DNA of 64,000 bases from Bombardia bombarda (GCA_030512295.1 JAULSR010000004.1:868001-932000); one strand, 5' to 3'. Shown: positions 21,192-30,580, counted from the first letter of the stretch. A program made the numbers and translations. Notes: generated by a model from the sequence alone, not told the origin.

Positions 21192-22448
21192 ATGGTAGGC
21201 AACAACCGCGGGAAAGGAAGAGCCACTCCTCAAGCTGGCCCGTCACGGAGGACCGCCTTCGAAGACTTTGAGAATATCGACAGCCAGACTCCCGATCACC
21301 AAGAAGAAGGAGAGTCCCCAACCATGAGAGCCCAACCAACGCTGGAACTCCCAGCCACCCCCTCCACCATGGACACCCAGCAGTTCCAAGCCATGATGAT
21401 GCAAGCCATGGCCAGCGTTTCTACTGGTCTCGGTAACCTCGGCGCCACTCTGGCCAATCTTAACAATCAGGGAGGGCCGTCTCGGCCGAAAGACGACCGC
21501 CCCCCTGCCTACGCGGTCAGCAAGCTGAAGGTTGACGCCTCCTTCCAAGACAGGGAGGATTGGATCCAAGCCATGGAACAAGGGAATGCCACCCGCCAAG
21601 ATCAACCTCAGTGGCTCCAGGTCCAATGGGCCAGCACCTGGATGGAACCCGAGACACAGCAGCAGTGGCGGGCCTACCAGAAGCAGCTCCATGACGGAGA
21701 CTTCGAACAAGTCATGTGGCGGGAATTCAAGGACTACGTCAGTTCGAACTACCTCGGTAGTAAGTCTAGCGAGGTCCAGGCCCACAAGGACTGGCTGGTA
21801 TGCAGTCAACACGGCAGATCTCCTCAGGAATTTTACCGGGAATGGGCTGCACTGGTCCGACGCCTCCCTGGAATGGAGATCGACAGCACCTTTATGGGTC
21901 GGGACTATTGGATCAAACTTGACCGCTTTTATCACAACCGGTATGCTGAGGCCGTCCCTGACGTCACTTCAGCTAAGGACTGTGCCGAATGGTGCGAACG
22001 CATTTGGCTCGCCAGATCTTACTTACGGAACGGCAATGACCGAGATGCTCACCGCAAGAGGCTGGGCTCTCCCACCAGCCCTGGCGAGTCCCGGAAACTG
22101 CCGCGCACCATAGAGGGAGCTTACTCGGGACTTCGCCACGACAAAGCCCGGATCCAGCGTGGCGAACTCCGAGACGTACCCACAAAGGACTCCCTCCCTT
22201 CGTACGGACCCCCTCCTCACGCACTACCAGCCACCCAAACGCCATCCCGCACGAGAGAGCCTGTCACATGCTACAACTGTGGCAAACTGGGGCATGTACA
22301 ACGCCAATGTACCACCCCGCGCACTACAGCTACGCCAGGCTCGGACGCCCGGATCCAGAACGTCGGGATCGAGGATGACGATGACCCCGGTAGTCTGTAT
22401 CCCGGCCCCTCTGATTCGGAGGACGACTCGGGAAACGAGAGGCGGTAG
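21192..22448 (+). CDS. gag: Chromovirus Gag (capsid/nucleocapsid)
   Basis: An ATG-started frame of 418 codons, 47 nt after the 5' LTR. The middle part contains the Gag-like helical segment (WQDKVQ-type Trp-rich region around FQDREDWIQAM and EFYREWAALVRRLPG). The C-terminus has one CCHC zinc knuckle, CYNCGKLGHVQRQC, expected to bind the element RNA. It ends in an acidic stretch and the stop TAG at 22446-22448, just downstream of the frameshift site. The protein should assemble the virus-like particle in the cytoplasm. No internal stops or frame breaks are visible. Confidence 0.93.
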   Translation: MVGNNRGKGRATPQAGPSRRTAFEDFENIDSQTPDHQEEGESPTMRAQPTLELPATPSTMDTQQFQAMMMQAMASVSTGLGNLGATLANLNNQGGPSRPKDDRPPAYAVSKLKVDASFQDREDWIQAMEQGNATRQDQPQWLQVQWASTWMEPETQQQWRAYQKQLHDGDFEQVMWREFKDYVSSNYLGSKSSEVQAHKDWLVCSQHGRSPQEFYREWAALVRRLPGMEIDSTFMGRDYWIKLDRFYHNRYAEAVPDVTSAKDCAEWCERIWLARSYLRNGNDRDAHRKRLGSPTSPGESRKLPRTIEGAYSGLRHDKARIQRGELRDVPTKDSLPSYGPPPHALPATQTPSRTREPVTCYNCGKLGHVQRQCTTPRTTATPGSDARIQNVGIEDDDDPGSLYPGPSDSEDDSGNERR

Positions 22449-22470
22449 ACGATGACCCTGATCGATCTAC
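22430..22470 (+). promoter_or_regulatory. Programmed -1 ribosomal frameshift signal between gag and pol
   Basis: The heptamer GGGAAAC (22430-22436) is in the correct phase with gag codons TCG-GGA-AAC, a canonical X-XXY-YYZ slip site. After an 8-nt spacer a hairpin follows: arms 22445-22453 and 22461-22470 form nine pairs with one bulged A at 22465 and a 7-nt loop. Loop bases ACCC (22455-22458) could also pair with GGGT at 22488-22491 to make a pseudoknot. The pol frame is open from 22415, so slipping back one base here fuses Gag to Pol. Confidence 0.75.
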
Positions 22471-25400
22471 CCAAACCATTTACAAAGGGGTGAAGCCAGG
22501 CCCCACCTTCACCATCCAAGGCGGCACTTGCTCCCGGCGCCGCGGCCAAAAGGCCACCCCGTTAGCGGTAGCTATCGACGCTGATACGGGGGCACAAGTC
22601 AACTGCGTGGATTACCGGTTTTGCCGAGTACACCATATCCCTGCCCTCTTAGAAGCTGAGGGTCTTGACCTGCCGCAACTTATCAACCCTGACGGCAGCC
22701 GGATAAAGAACCACGGCATTTTCTACCTCACCCTCCAACTTACAGATCTACACGGGAACGCCCGCTCCATTTCCCAGTTCTTCTACGGGGTCAAGCGGCC
22801 GAAAGGGTCCCCGCCAATACTATGGGGAAACCCAGGCATGGGGTCTGAAGGTGTGACTCTCCATACTACCCTCAACACCTTCGAGTGGGGTCGTTATTCA
22901 GAGATCTCGCCGAAGGAAGTCGCCCAGGACGTCCTCGACGGCGCCCCCGCCTTCACCGCCATGGTCTCCAACGTTATCATCGGACCTGAAGAGAGCCACG
23001 TCGACACACTCGACGGCCCAGAGCCAGAGCTAGGCCCAGCACCTCTACCCCCAGAACTCGCCCACCGTGCGGCCGTCTTTTCGGAGCAAGCAGCTCGAGA
23101 ACCTAACACCCTCGAAGGAGCCGAGCATTGTATCGATCTAGTAGAGGGATCTGCACCACCGCAGGGCCATATCTACCCACTCAGTCAGGCCCAGCTCGAC
23201 GAACTAGCCCTTTATATCCGGGAGAACCTCGCCAACGGCCGGATCGTGGAGAGCAGTAGCCCTGCCGGTGCCCCTATTATCTTTGTCCCCAAAAAGGATG
23301 GGACTATGCGTTTGTGCGTGGATTATAGGGGGTTGAATAGGATCACTATCAAAAACCGGTACCCGTTACCGCTGATCAGCGACCTCATGGACCGCCTCAC
23401 TGGTGCTCGGTTTTTTACCAAGCTCGACCTGAGAGATGCTTACCACCGGATCAGAGTCCGTAAGGCTGATCAGTGGAAAACTGCTTTCAAGACCCGCTAC
23501 GGACAGTTCGAATATACTGTCATGCCGTTCGGACTAACCAACGCGCCGGCCACCTTCCAAGCTTATATTAACAGAGCTTTAGCTGGTTTAGTGGATGTAT
23601 CTTGTATCGTCTACCTCGACGATATCCTTATTTACTCCGCTACCCGCGAAGAGCATACCCACCATATCCTAGAGGTCCTCGACCGCCTTGAACGGGCCCA
23701 GCTCTTTGCTAAACAATCGAAATGCTCCTTCTACCAGAACCAGGTCGAGTTCCTAGGTTTTATCATCAGCCACCAAGGTATCTCGATGGACCCGGGGCGA
23801 GTCAAAGCCATCCAGGAATGGCCTGTACCCCAGTCAACTAGAGAGATACAAATCTTCCTCGGGTTCGCCAACTTTTACCGCCGGTTTATCCACGGGTATT
23901 CCAGAATCACCGCCCCTATCACTGCCCTGTTGAAAGGAGAAGCGAACCTTTTCCGGTGGCCGCCAGAGGCTAACACCGCTTTCGAGCAACTTAAATCGGT
24001 TTTCGGCCAAGCCGACTTCCTGACTCACTGGGAACCAAGCCGCCAAACCCGAGTCGAGACGGACGCCAGTAACCAAGCGATCTCAGGGATCCTCTCACAA
24101 CTAGTTGACTCACAATGGCGCCCAATAGCCTACTGGTCGAGGAAACTTACCGATGCTGAGCTTCGATGGGCCACTGGCCAGAAGGAGCTCATCGCTATCA
24201 TCGAATCCCTTGAGCACTGGGGCCACTACCTAGGCGGTACCGACCAGAGGTTCTTAGTTTTGACCGACCACGAAGCACTCAAAGGGGTGATCGCAGCCCC
24301 GGCTCGAGACCTCAAAGGCCGCCTAGCTAGATGGGTATATCGCTTATCCCCCTTTGACTTTGATATCGAACACCGGCCTGGGGCTACCAACCCTGCCGAC
24401 CCCCTTTCTAGGAGACCCGATTATATGGCAGGAGAGATCGCTTATGGCGATGTATTGCCCACCTTGACTAAAAAGCTACAGTTGGTAACGGAATTACCAA
24501 CAGCTATGAGAGCAATTGTGGCCCAGATTAGAGCAGGAGCACAGAAGAAGTCGTGCTCCCGGAAATACCGCCGAGCGGTTAGACGAGTTGAACAAGCTCT
24601 TCAACGTCCTCGAGTTGAAGATGTGGCTAGGGTTTCGGCTGTGACGCGCTTTGCCCTCGGGGCTGCCGGACGTGCTACGTTTGATAAAACGGAGCCCCGA
24701 GAAAGGAGCCACCAGCGGGACGGATGCACCCCGATGGAGGGGCTGGGACGCCGTATTAGAAGAGCTAGTACGGACTCGCCAGGGCAGACGATCTCGCCGG
24801 GGCGGTCAGAACAGAGGGTCGAGGGGCAACTGCAGCAAGAAGCTCAGGGTGCCGACCTACTGATCCCTCACGCGGTTGCGGCAGAGGTTTGCGCCGGTGA
24901 GGCAGTTGAGGAACAGGATCCTAGGCACAGGTTCTACAGGTCGATCATTGCCCTCCAGAAAGGGGATCTCGAATGTAGAAGCCGCATCAAGGAGGTGCTC
25001 GAGGGTCAAAGATACGCGGGTACTGGGGCTCAAAGCAAGCCAGGAAACGACAGCGTTGATGACGAGGGGGCCCTCCGTTACAAAGGCAGACTGGTGATCC
25101 CTGCCGCGCCCGCAGTACGCAGAGAGCTCGTACGCTTGCACCACGATGACCCCAGAGCCGGGCATTTTGGAAGCCGCAAGACAGTGGATTTACTGAGGCG
25201 AAGATTCCATTGGAAGAACCTAGATGCAGAAGTACAAGCTTACACAAGACAGTGCCAAGTATGCCTGGGTAACCGGCAACCCCGACATAAGCCGTATGGT
25301 AGACTCAACTCACTACCGCTACCCACTCAACCTTTTGAAGAGATCAGCCTAGACTTCATCACTAAGCTACCACCTTGCCAGTACAAGGACCGTATCGTGG

Positions 25401-26404
25401 ATGCCGTCCTCGTGGTGGTAGATCGGTTCACGAAAGTCGCGCTCTTCATCCCAACCACTACTACCGTTACAGCAGCCGAACTAGCCCAACTGCTCTACGA
25501 GCATGTGGAGTGCCGATTCGGCACGCCGATAGGTATGGTCTCCGACCGAGATTCCCTACTAACTAGCAAGTTTTGGGTAGAACTTTCCAAAGCCCGCCAA
25601 ATCAAGCAGAGGCTCTCCACAGCCTACCACCCGCAGACCGATGGCCAGTCAGAACGAACGCACCAGAGCCTGCAGCACTATTTACGGTGCTTCGCCGATG
25701 AAGAGGCCCAGTGGGCGCCACTGCTCCCTGAAGCCGAGTTCGCGTATAACAACAGCGTACATACGACTATCGGTACAAGTCCGTTCGAGGCGTTATACGG
25801 CTACCACCCTCGAATGGCAGATTACGTACCTTCGGCACAGCTGAAGGTGCAAGGGGTTCATGAACGGTTGAGCAAGCTAACCCACCTGAGGGAAAAGATG
25901 TACCACCACTGGCAGAAGGCCGTAGACTCGCAGAAAAAGTACTACGACGCACGGCACCAGTGGATCGAGTTTGAAGTAGGAGAGACAGTTGGACTCTCCA
26001 CACAGAACTTCCGCTTCAAAACCGGAAAGAAGCTAGCACCAAGATTCATCCCGGTCAAGGTCACCGAGAGGATCGGCACGCAGGCATATAGGATCCGGCT
26101 ACCGGCCAAATATGCCCGACTCCATGACGTCTTCCCTGTCTCCCTGTTGGAAAAGTGGTCAGTGGCCAAGGGACAGAAGGTGCTACCACTACCAGAACTG
26201 GTCGAAGGAGAAGAAGAGTGGGAAGTGGAAGATATCGTGGAGCACAAGGATGAGGGAGAGCAAAGAAGGTTCCTAGTCAAGTGGGCAGGATGGCCCGCTG
26301 AGTACAACACCTGGGAACCTAGGGAACACTTGGCCAACGCACAAAAGGTGCTCCAGAGATACGAGAAGAAAGCAAAACAAAGGCATAGGAAGTGGAACGA
26401 CTAA
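22436..26404 (+). CDS. pol: Chromovirus Pol: protease, reverse transcriptase, RNase H, integrase, chromodomain
   Basis: About 1322 codons in the -1 frame relative to gag, read as a Gag-Pol fusion of about 1737 residues; there is no need for an internal start. In order: an aspartic protease with DTG (DADTGAQ, about 22583-22591); reverse transcriptase with YLDD at about 23611-23622; RNase H with TDAS and the TDHEAL block (about 24058-24290); integrase with an HH-CC zinc domain (HH at about 25139, CQVC at about 25255) and a D-D-E core (DFITKLP, VSDRDS, GQSERTHQ); and a C-terminal chromodomain (WEVEDIVEHKDEG, FLVKWAGWP, TWEPREHL, about 26218-26340). Chromodomains of such elements can steer integration to methylated histone chromatin. 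The frame has no lesion, consistent with a young insertion. Confidence 0.95.
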   Translation, partial: REAVDDDPDRSTQTIYKGVKPGPTFTIQGGTCSRRRGQKATPLAVAIDADTGAQVNCVDYRFCRVHHIPALLEAEGLDLPQLINPDGSRIKNHGIFYLTLQLTDLHGNARSISQFFYGVKRPKGSPPILWGNPGMGSEGVTLHTTLNTFEWGRYSEISPKEVAQDVLDGAPAFTAMVSNVIIGPEESHVDTLDGPEPELGPAPLPPELAHRAAVFSEQAAREPNTLEGAEHCIDLVEGSAPPQGHIYPLSQAQLDELALYIRENLANGRIVESSSPAGAPIIFVPKKDGTMRLCVDYRGLNRITIKNRYPLPLISDLMDRLTGARFFTKLDLRDAYHRIRVRKADQWKTAFKTRYGQFEYTVMPFGLTNAPATFQAYINRALAGLVDVSCIVYLDDILIYSATREEHTHHILEVLDRLERAQLFAKQSKCSFYQNQVEFLGFIISHQGISMDPGRVKAIQEWPVPQSTREIQIFLGFANFYRRFIHGYSRITAPITALLKGEANLFRWPPEANTAFEQLKSVFGQADFLTHWEPSRQTRVETDASNQAISGILSQLVDSQWRPIAYWSRKLTDAELRWATGQKELIAIIESLEHWGHYLGGTDQRFLVLTDHEALKGVIAAPARDLKGRLARWVYRLSPFDFDIEHRPGATNPADPLSRRPDYMAGEIAYGDVLPTLTKKLQLVTELPTAMRAIVAQIRAGAQKKSCSRKYRRAVRRVEQALQRPRVEDVARVSAVTRFALGAAGRATFDKTEPRERSHQRDGCTPMEGLGRRIRRASTDSPGQTISPGRSEQRVEGQLQQEAQGADLLIPHAVAAEVCAGEAVEEQDPRHRFYRSIIALQKGDLECRSRIKEVLEGQRYAGTGAQSKPGNDSVDDEGALRYKGRLVIPAAPAVRRELVRLHHDDPRAGHFGSRKTVDLLRRRFHWKNLDAEVQAYTRQCQVCLGNRQPRHKPYGRLNSLPLPTQPFEEISLDFITKLPPCQYKDRIVDAVLVVVDRFTKVALFIPTTTTVTAAELAQLLYEHVECRFGTPIGMVSDRDSLLTSKFWVELSKARQIKQRLSTAYHPQTDGQSERTHQSLQHYLRCFADEEAQWAPLLPEAEFAYNNSVHTTIGTSPFEALYGYHPRMADYVPSAQLKVQGVHERLSKLTHLREKMYHHWQKAVDSQKKYYDARHQWIEFEVGETVGLSTQNFRFKTGKKLAPRFIPVKVTERIGTQAYRIRLPAKYARLHDVFPVSLLEKWSVAKGQKVLPLPELVEGEEEWEVEDIVEHKDEGEQRRFLVKWAGWPAEYNTWEPREHLANAQKVLQRYEKKAKQRHRKWND

Positions 26405-26442
26405 AAGATGAAGGCTGGAAATCGACGAGGACGTCGACCTAC

Positions 26443-26452
26443 GGGGGGGGGA
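26443..26452 (+). other. Polypurine tract
   Basis: Nine Gs and an A lie four bases upstream of the 3' LTR, in the position where plus-strand DNA synthesis is primed. Confidence 0.75.
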
Positions 26453-26456
26453 TAAT

Positions 26457-26669
26457 TGTAAGGACATCGGACTTCCCCAAGCACATGCCAGTCATCCTAC
26501 CAACTATGTATATAAGCAGCGGCCCTCGCCCACCTTCCGTTGCGAGGGCCAGGTTGAAGTCTTACGCCAATACCAGTCATTGCTCGCCTTCCCAACTATC
26601 TTCACTGCTCGCCTGCCCAGTTGTCTTCATTGTGACCACCTTGATCAGGCGTACCTGCCTTATCTTACA
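26457..26669 (+). repeat. 3' LTR
   Basis: 213 bp, apparently identical to the 5' LTR, ending TTACA next to the target repeat CCTAA. Confidence 0.95.
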
Positions 26670-26852
26670 CCTAATCAAAGTGGTCACAATGAAGATAACT
26701 GGGAAGGCGAGCAATAACTAGTATTGGCGTAAGACTTCAACCTGGCCCTCGCAAAGGAAGGTGGGTGAGGGCCGCTGCTTATATACATAGTTGGTGGGAT
26801 AACTGGCATGTGCTTGGGGATGCTCTGGCATGTGCTTGGGGATGTCCTTACA
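26670..26852 (-). mobile_element. Right part of the older reverse-oriented LTR (with target duplication CCTAA)
   Basis: It is the reverse complement of most of the LTR, continuing the piece at 20907-20931. It contains two tandem copies of GGCATGTGCTTGGGGATG, unlike the intact LTR, and ends GTCCTTACA. It shows that the intact element landed inside a pre-existing LTR of the same family in opposite orientation. Confidence 0.88.
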
Positions 26853-27003
26853 ATAGTTATATAAATAATTTTTTTATATTTATATATTAGATTTACGATT
26901 AATTAAAAGCATATAACCGTCAAGCTATGATTGGTCAATAAGATATAAAACAATAGGGAGCTAGTCACGTGTCCCAGGAACCCTTCCAAAACTACTCACT
27001 TCC

Positions 27004-27230
27004 TATAAGAGAAGGCAGGTACGCCTGATCAAGGTGGTTACAATGAAGATAACTAGAAAGGCAAGCAATGATTAGTATCAGCGTAAGACTTTAACCTAGC
27101 CCTCGCAAAGGGAGGTGGGCGAGGGCCGCTGTTTATATATATAGTTGGTGGTTCAATCTAGTATATGCTTGGGGTGTCTGCTGGCATGTGCTTGGGGATG
27201 CTCTGGCATGTGCTTGGGGATGTCCTTACA
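27004..27230 (-). mobile_element. Third, degenerate LTR copy of the same family
   Basis: A reverse-oriented LTR of about 227 bp from AGAAGGCAGG to GTCCTTACA. Compared with the other copies it carries transitions such as CTTCAACC to CTTTAACC and CTGGCC to CTAGCC, the CA-to-TA / TG-to-TA pattern of repeat-induced point mutation. A+T-rich DNA at 26853-27003 separates it from the nested pair. Confidence 0.8.
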
Positions 27231-27234
27231 TTCC

Positions 27235-27558
27235 TGTCCCCGTAGTTCGTGATCTTTTTACATAGATAAGCAGATTAATACAACAACAACCTCCCCCTAA
27301 CCCGTTCTCTACTGTTACTATAGTGGCTAGTACGAATGATCTTATTATTTTAACATTATATTAAAAATAAATTGAATTTCGTAATTAAATAAATTAAATA
27401 TTATTTATTTAATTAATAATATTATAAGCTATAACTTGGGGCTAGGAAATAACTTTTGTGGATGTACGAAGGAGCTAACTATTTAAGGCGCCAGGGCCGG
27501 GTTTTATCCCGGGACTAGGCGCTAGTGACCCAACAAGGAACAGGCTAGGCCCGTGACA
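27235..27558 (-). mobile_element. LTR of a second Gypsy family (putative)
   Basis: On the minus strand the segment starts TGTCACGGGCC (27558 downward) and ends GGGGACA at 27235, with a GATCACGAACTACGG stretch before the end that resembles other fungal Gypsy LTR ends. Its middle (27330-27440) is extremely A+T-rich. It lies just downstream, in its own orientation, of a chromodomain relic, as expected for a 3' LTR. Boundaries are uncertain. Confidence 0.5.
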
Positions 27559-27752
27559 AATTTATTATAATTTCGACCTTTTTACATAACGAAGATTTAT
27601 ATATCCGAACGGATAAAGAAAAGGTTCTCCGGCTCCGCCACTGCCGTCCTCCTACAGGCTAAAAGCTTCGTCCCTTCGACGCCCGATGGTAACTAGATAC
27701 CAAGCTTTTAATTTTCATATCTCTTATCCAAGCATTACAATCCCACGGTTCT

Positions 27753-27875
27753 CTAACCATCCGGCACGTCTTGCATAAGAGATTTCCTCGGTTCCCACGT
27801 ATCGTTCTCTAGCCCGTGGTTCTTCCAACGTACTAGATATTCTACGGCCGGGCGACCTCCCGACCCTTCCGCCTT
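27753..27875 (-). pseudogene. Relic of a Gypsy integrase-terminal chromodomain
   Basis: The minus strand encodes VEYLVRWKNHG and NDTWEPRKSL before a stop, a clear chromodomain remnant, with a frame shift upstream (EVLIRKGG in a second frame). The sequence differs from the chromodomain of the intact element, so it belongs to another family. Confidence 0.7.
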
Positions 27876-28396
27876 TACGGATCAGGACTTCTGCCTCGTC
27901 TCTTAGGCAGGAGGGCCGAGGCAGAACCGAGGCAGAAGGCTAGGTTTTAAGGCGAAGCATACTTTGCTGTTCGCTTTGTGTCGCATCCTTTAATCGCGGA
28001 CCGATCAAGGTTTGCGCAAAGCCACTCGACTTAGCCTGCGTATCCCGTATCCCTTATCTCCATGGATGAGCTGGCTAATCCCACCCAAACAAACCAGCTG
28101 GCCAACTGGGCGCGTTCCCCGTCTCTGACCAGAAGGGCATCCTTGCCCGCCGTTCTGCAATGCTCTACAGCACCTTGTCGCACGGCAACGTCAAGCGGTT
28201 GGCTTTCTGAAGGCGAGAACTTGGCGGAACACGCCGGGCTGTGGTTTCCATGAAAGGATCAGGGGCGTGCAAGATGTCCTTGACAGCCTGGCGATGATGG
28301 CCGACATAAGACGGGGACAAGCAGGAAGGGCCTGTCTGGCGGAGGTACCTCAAAGACACAGAACGTGGGGAAACTGCGTGCGAACATTGAATAGGT
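27876..28396. other. Degenerate DNA downstream of the F-box-like gene
   Basis: The first part (to about 27960) probably belongs to the chromodomain relic. I see no gene in the remainder. Confidence 0.5.
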
Positions 28397-29716
28397 TCAC
28401 CATGAATCAAAGACAGAACCAAACTCTTCAATTATCCTCTCCATCTGTGCCCTAGGTATCTTGACGCCCTCCAGCCATTCCTCAGCGCTCTTTCCCCTGT
28501 ACCGGTTGTAGAGTTGATTCACCCTCTTTGGATCCATACGTCTTGTTTCTCGGAGGTTGTCGCCGACTGGGGGGCGGAAAATCTTTTCAGCATCCCAGAA
28601 AACAAATGCCGTTTCTCGGAGAGGACAGTTCAGAATACCATCGTGGCGGATGTGGAAGTAGACATCCTGTTCCGAGCGCTTGAACAGATAATAGCCTAGG
28701 TTAGGATGTGAGGGTTGGTTGTCGTCGATCCCGTCGGGTACAATGGTCTTGGGGCCAGTATCAGGTGCATGATCCAGCGCCTCAGGCAGAAAATCTCGCC
28801 ATACGGGAGTTTTCTCTCGAATCATGTCTTTGCGCCGACCTTTATCGGCGAGGACAAGCTGATAGATAAAGGCCGAACCCAAAGATGCTAGATAGCTGAC
28901 AATCCCTGGTGACCTGAATCTGCCGTCATTGGAAAATAAGTCGAGGTCTCTCAGGTCGAGACAATTGAAAAGGACCATGTCGCTATCGTCGGCACGGCCC
29001 TGCCCGTTTGGGAAAGGGCAAGCCAAACTAGGGGGACGGCGGACATCGGGACTAGCAAGAACAGTTTCCACGACTTGTTCTTCCAGATCATAGATGAATC
29101 TCCCCATAAGAGACGTAAAGTAGTGGTAGGCGCAGCTCATCTCCTCCGCCTCCCATGGTTCGATCCGAGCAAGGAATCGAGAGAACTGTACATCGGCTGG
29201 GACAAGCGAATGACATCGAGCATTAGAGTCGACGGGGAAAACTCTAGAATAGAGCTCGTACCGATAGAATGCTCTCTGAAGTCTTGCGCGTTCTGTACGC
29301 GACAAGGACAATGCCGTAGCCTGCCCCGGATTCGGCTCAGGATCCAAGGTGTGCATTGCTCGAGCAGAATAGTCGTCTATGAAGTAACAAGTCTGCGAAA
29401 AGAGACGACAGAGGGTAACAAGAGTCGCCTTGTCGGTAGGAAATCCGAATGAGTCGGCCTGAAAGTACTCATCGAGGAAAGCTTCTAGAGACTCATTTGA
29501 AGGAGTAGCTGGGATATGCCCGTGAGCTAGAGCATGGTGGAGCGCATCGGGTAGAATGGCATTTCGGAGGATAGACGAGAGGATGAGTACTGGCGACAGC
29601 GCATATACTCGAAAACATGGGGCCGATGCTCTGATGAGTGAGTGGAGGTCGCGAGGACGATCCAGAGCTTTCAATATGAGAGATAAGAGCTCTGGCGCGA
29701 GAGCGTGCAGATACAT
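28397..29716 (-). CDS. F-box-like fungal protein
   Basis: A single exon of 439 residues starting at the ATG at 29714-29716. The N-terminus (LAPELLSLILKAL, DLHSLIRASAPCFRVY) has the helix pattern of fungal F-box domains, which bind Skp1 and recruit a substrate to an SCF ubiquitin ligase. The rest is a helical, acidic region typical of a large group of fungal F-box proteins without a named substrate domain. The C-terminal part has WEE/WDAEK and RYRGKSAEEWLEG segments. The reading frame is intact while neighbouring DNA is decayed. No other domain is recognisable, and the substrate is unknown. The gene is immediately preceded by an unusual minisatellite hairpin. Confidence 0.75.
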   Translation of the reverse strand: MYLHALAPELLSLILKALDRPRDLHSLIRASAPCFRVYALSPVLILSSILRNAILPDALHHALAHGHIPATPSNESLEAFLDEYFQADSFGFPTDKATLVTLCRLFSQTCYFIDDYSARAMHTLDPEPNPGQATALSLSRTERARLQRAFYRYELYSRVFPVDSNARCHSLVPADVQFSRFLARIEPWEAEEMSCAYHYFTSLMGRFIYDLEEQVVETVLASPDVRRPPSLACPFPNGQGRADDSDMVLFNCLDLRDLDLFSNDGRFRSPGIVSYLASLGSAFIYQLVLADKGRRKDMIREKTPVWRDFLPEALDHAPDTGPKTIVPDGIDDNQPSHPNLGYYLFKRSEQDVYFHIRHDGILNCPLRETAFVFWDAEKIFRPPVGDNLRETRRMDPKRVNQLYNRYRGKSAEEWLEGVKIPRAQMERIIEEFGSVFDSW

Positions 29717-29809
29717 ATCGATTGTAATGGGAAAAAAGGGGGATGGGAATCACGAGACCAAGGTGGGGCATGGGATAAAACTTCAGGTCGCCACATCTCA
29801 GCCAAATGA

Positions 29810-30078
29810 CAAAGGTGCAAAGGTGCAAAGAACTTGTCGAGCGCGAGATTGACTGTGCGATTTGCCTGTGCGCGATTTGACTGGTGCGATTTGCCTGTGT
29901 AGTTTGGCTGTGTGGTTTGGTTTGGCTGTGTGGTTTGGCTGTGTGGTTTGGCTGTGTGGTTTGGTTGTGCGGTTTGGCTGTTTGCACCTTTGCACCTTTG
30001 CACCTTTGCACCTTTGTACCTTTGCACCTTTGCACCTGTGTGCACCTGTGCACCTGTGCACCTGTGACACACCTGTGA
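29810..30078. repeat. Compound minisatellite with a 21-bp inverted repeat
   Basis: A tandem array of a 13-nt unit (GGCTGTGTGGTTT and variants, about 29848-29982) is followed by an array of an 8-nt unit (GCACCTTT, then GCACCTGT, 29983-30078). Two and a half inverted copies of the 8-nt unit lie on the other side at 29810-29830, so 29810-29830 is the perfect reverse complement of 29988-30008, with several alternative registers. Confidence 0.9.
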
Positions 30079-30580
30079 CATCGCCAAGCCAATTCGGGCC
30101 AAAATTAGCCAATTCAAGCCCAATTCGGACACTCGAATAGAATTGGCGAATTGACTCAAGGCCCCACTTTTAGTCGGCTTCACAAAAATTCTGCCAAATG
30201 TGCGGGCCTCTTTACACTCGAGCATACAGCAGGGGGCCTTCCACGCATGCAATGCGCATGCAACAGTAATAGTGACAATTATCACGAATTTGGCTGTATA
30301 TCAAGGCATTTGACTAAATCGCTGTATTTGACAGACGATGAATTCGAGCCAGAATGGATCCAGGTTAACACGCCGTGACGCCTTGATGCCCTCACTGCCG
30401 CCCCAAGCCATTGCCGAGCGCGGCATTCGCTTCGGATCGGCTGCAAACTGTAGGTTTTGACATCACCAGCACGCACATTCCAGATACTTGGACATGGTGA
30501 CATCTGTAAAGAGCTAAGGATACGTAGAGCTAATGAACACTGTCTGCAACCCGGCCTGATCCCGTAACCTGTACCACAGA
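30079..30580. other. Intergenic stretch
   Basis: A cluster of CCAATTC/GAATTGG-type words at 30090-30150 forms an imperfect inverted repeat. The rest should be 3' flank of the next minus-strand gene; no gene is seen. Confidence 0.5.

Larger units (their letters stand above)
20932..26669 (+). mobile_element. Apparently intact Ty3/Gypsy chromovirus (Tf1/sushi-like LTR retrotransposon), 5738 bp
   Basis: Two 213-bp LTRs (20932-21144, 26457-26669) beginning TG and ending CA look identical on reading. Perfect 5-bp direct repeats CCTAA (20927-20931 and 26670-26674) mark the insertion. Between them are a leader, gag with a zinc knuckle, a -1 frameshift signal, pol with protease, reverse transcriptase, RNase H, integrase and chromodomain in that order, and a G-rich polypurine tract. 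This is the Gypsy domain order, and the chromodomain and self-priming signal place it with chromoviruses. All frames are open, so it may still be active or very recently inserted. The insertion site is inside an older LTR of the same family. Confidence 0.95.

Noticed and set aside
22490..22492. Independent start of pol at GTG
   Set aside because: The frame is open upstream to 22415 and a proper frameshift site precedes it, so Gag-Pol fusion explains expression better.
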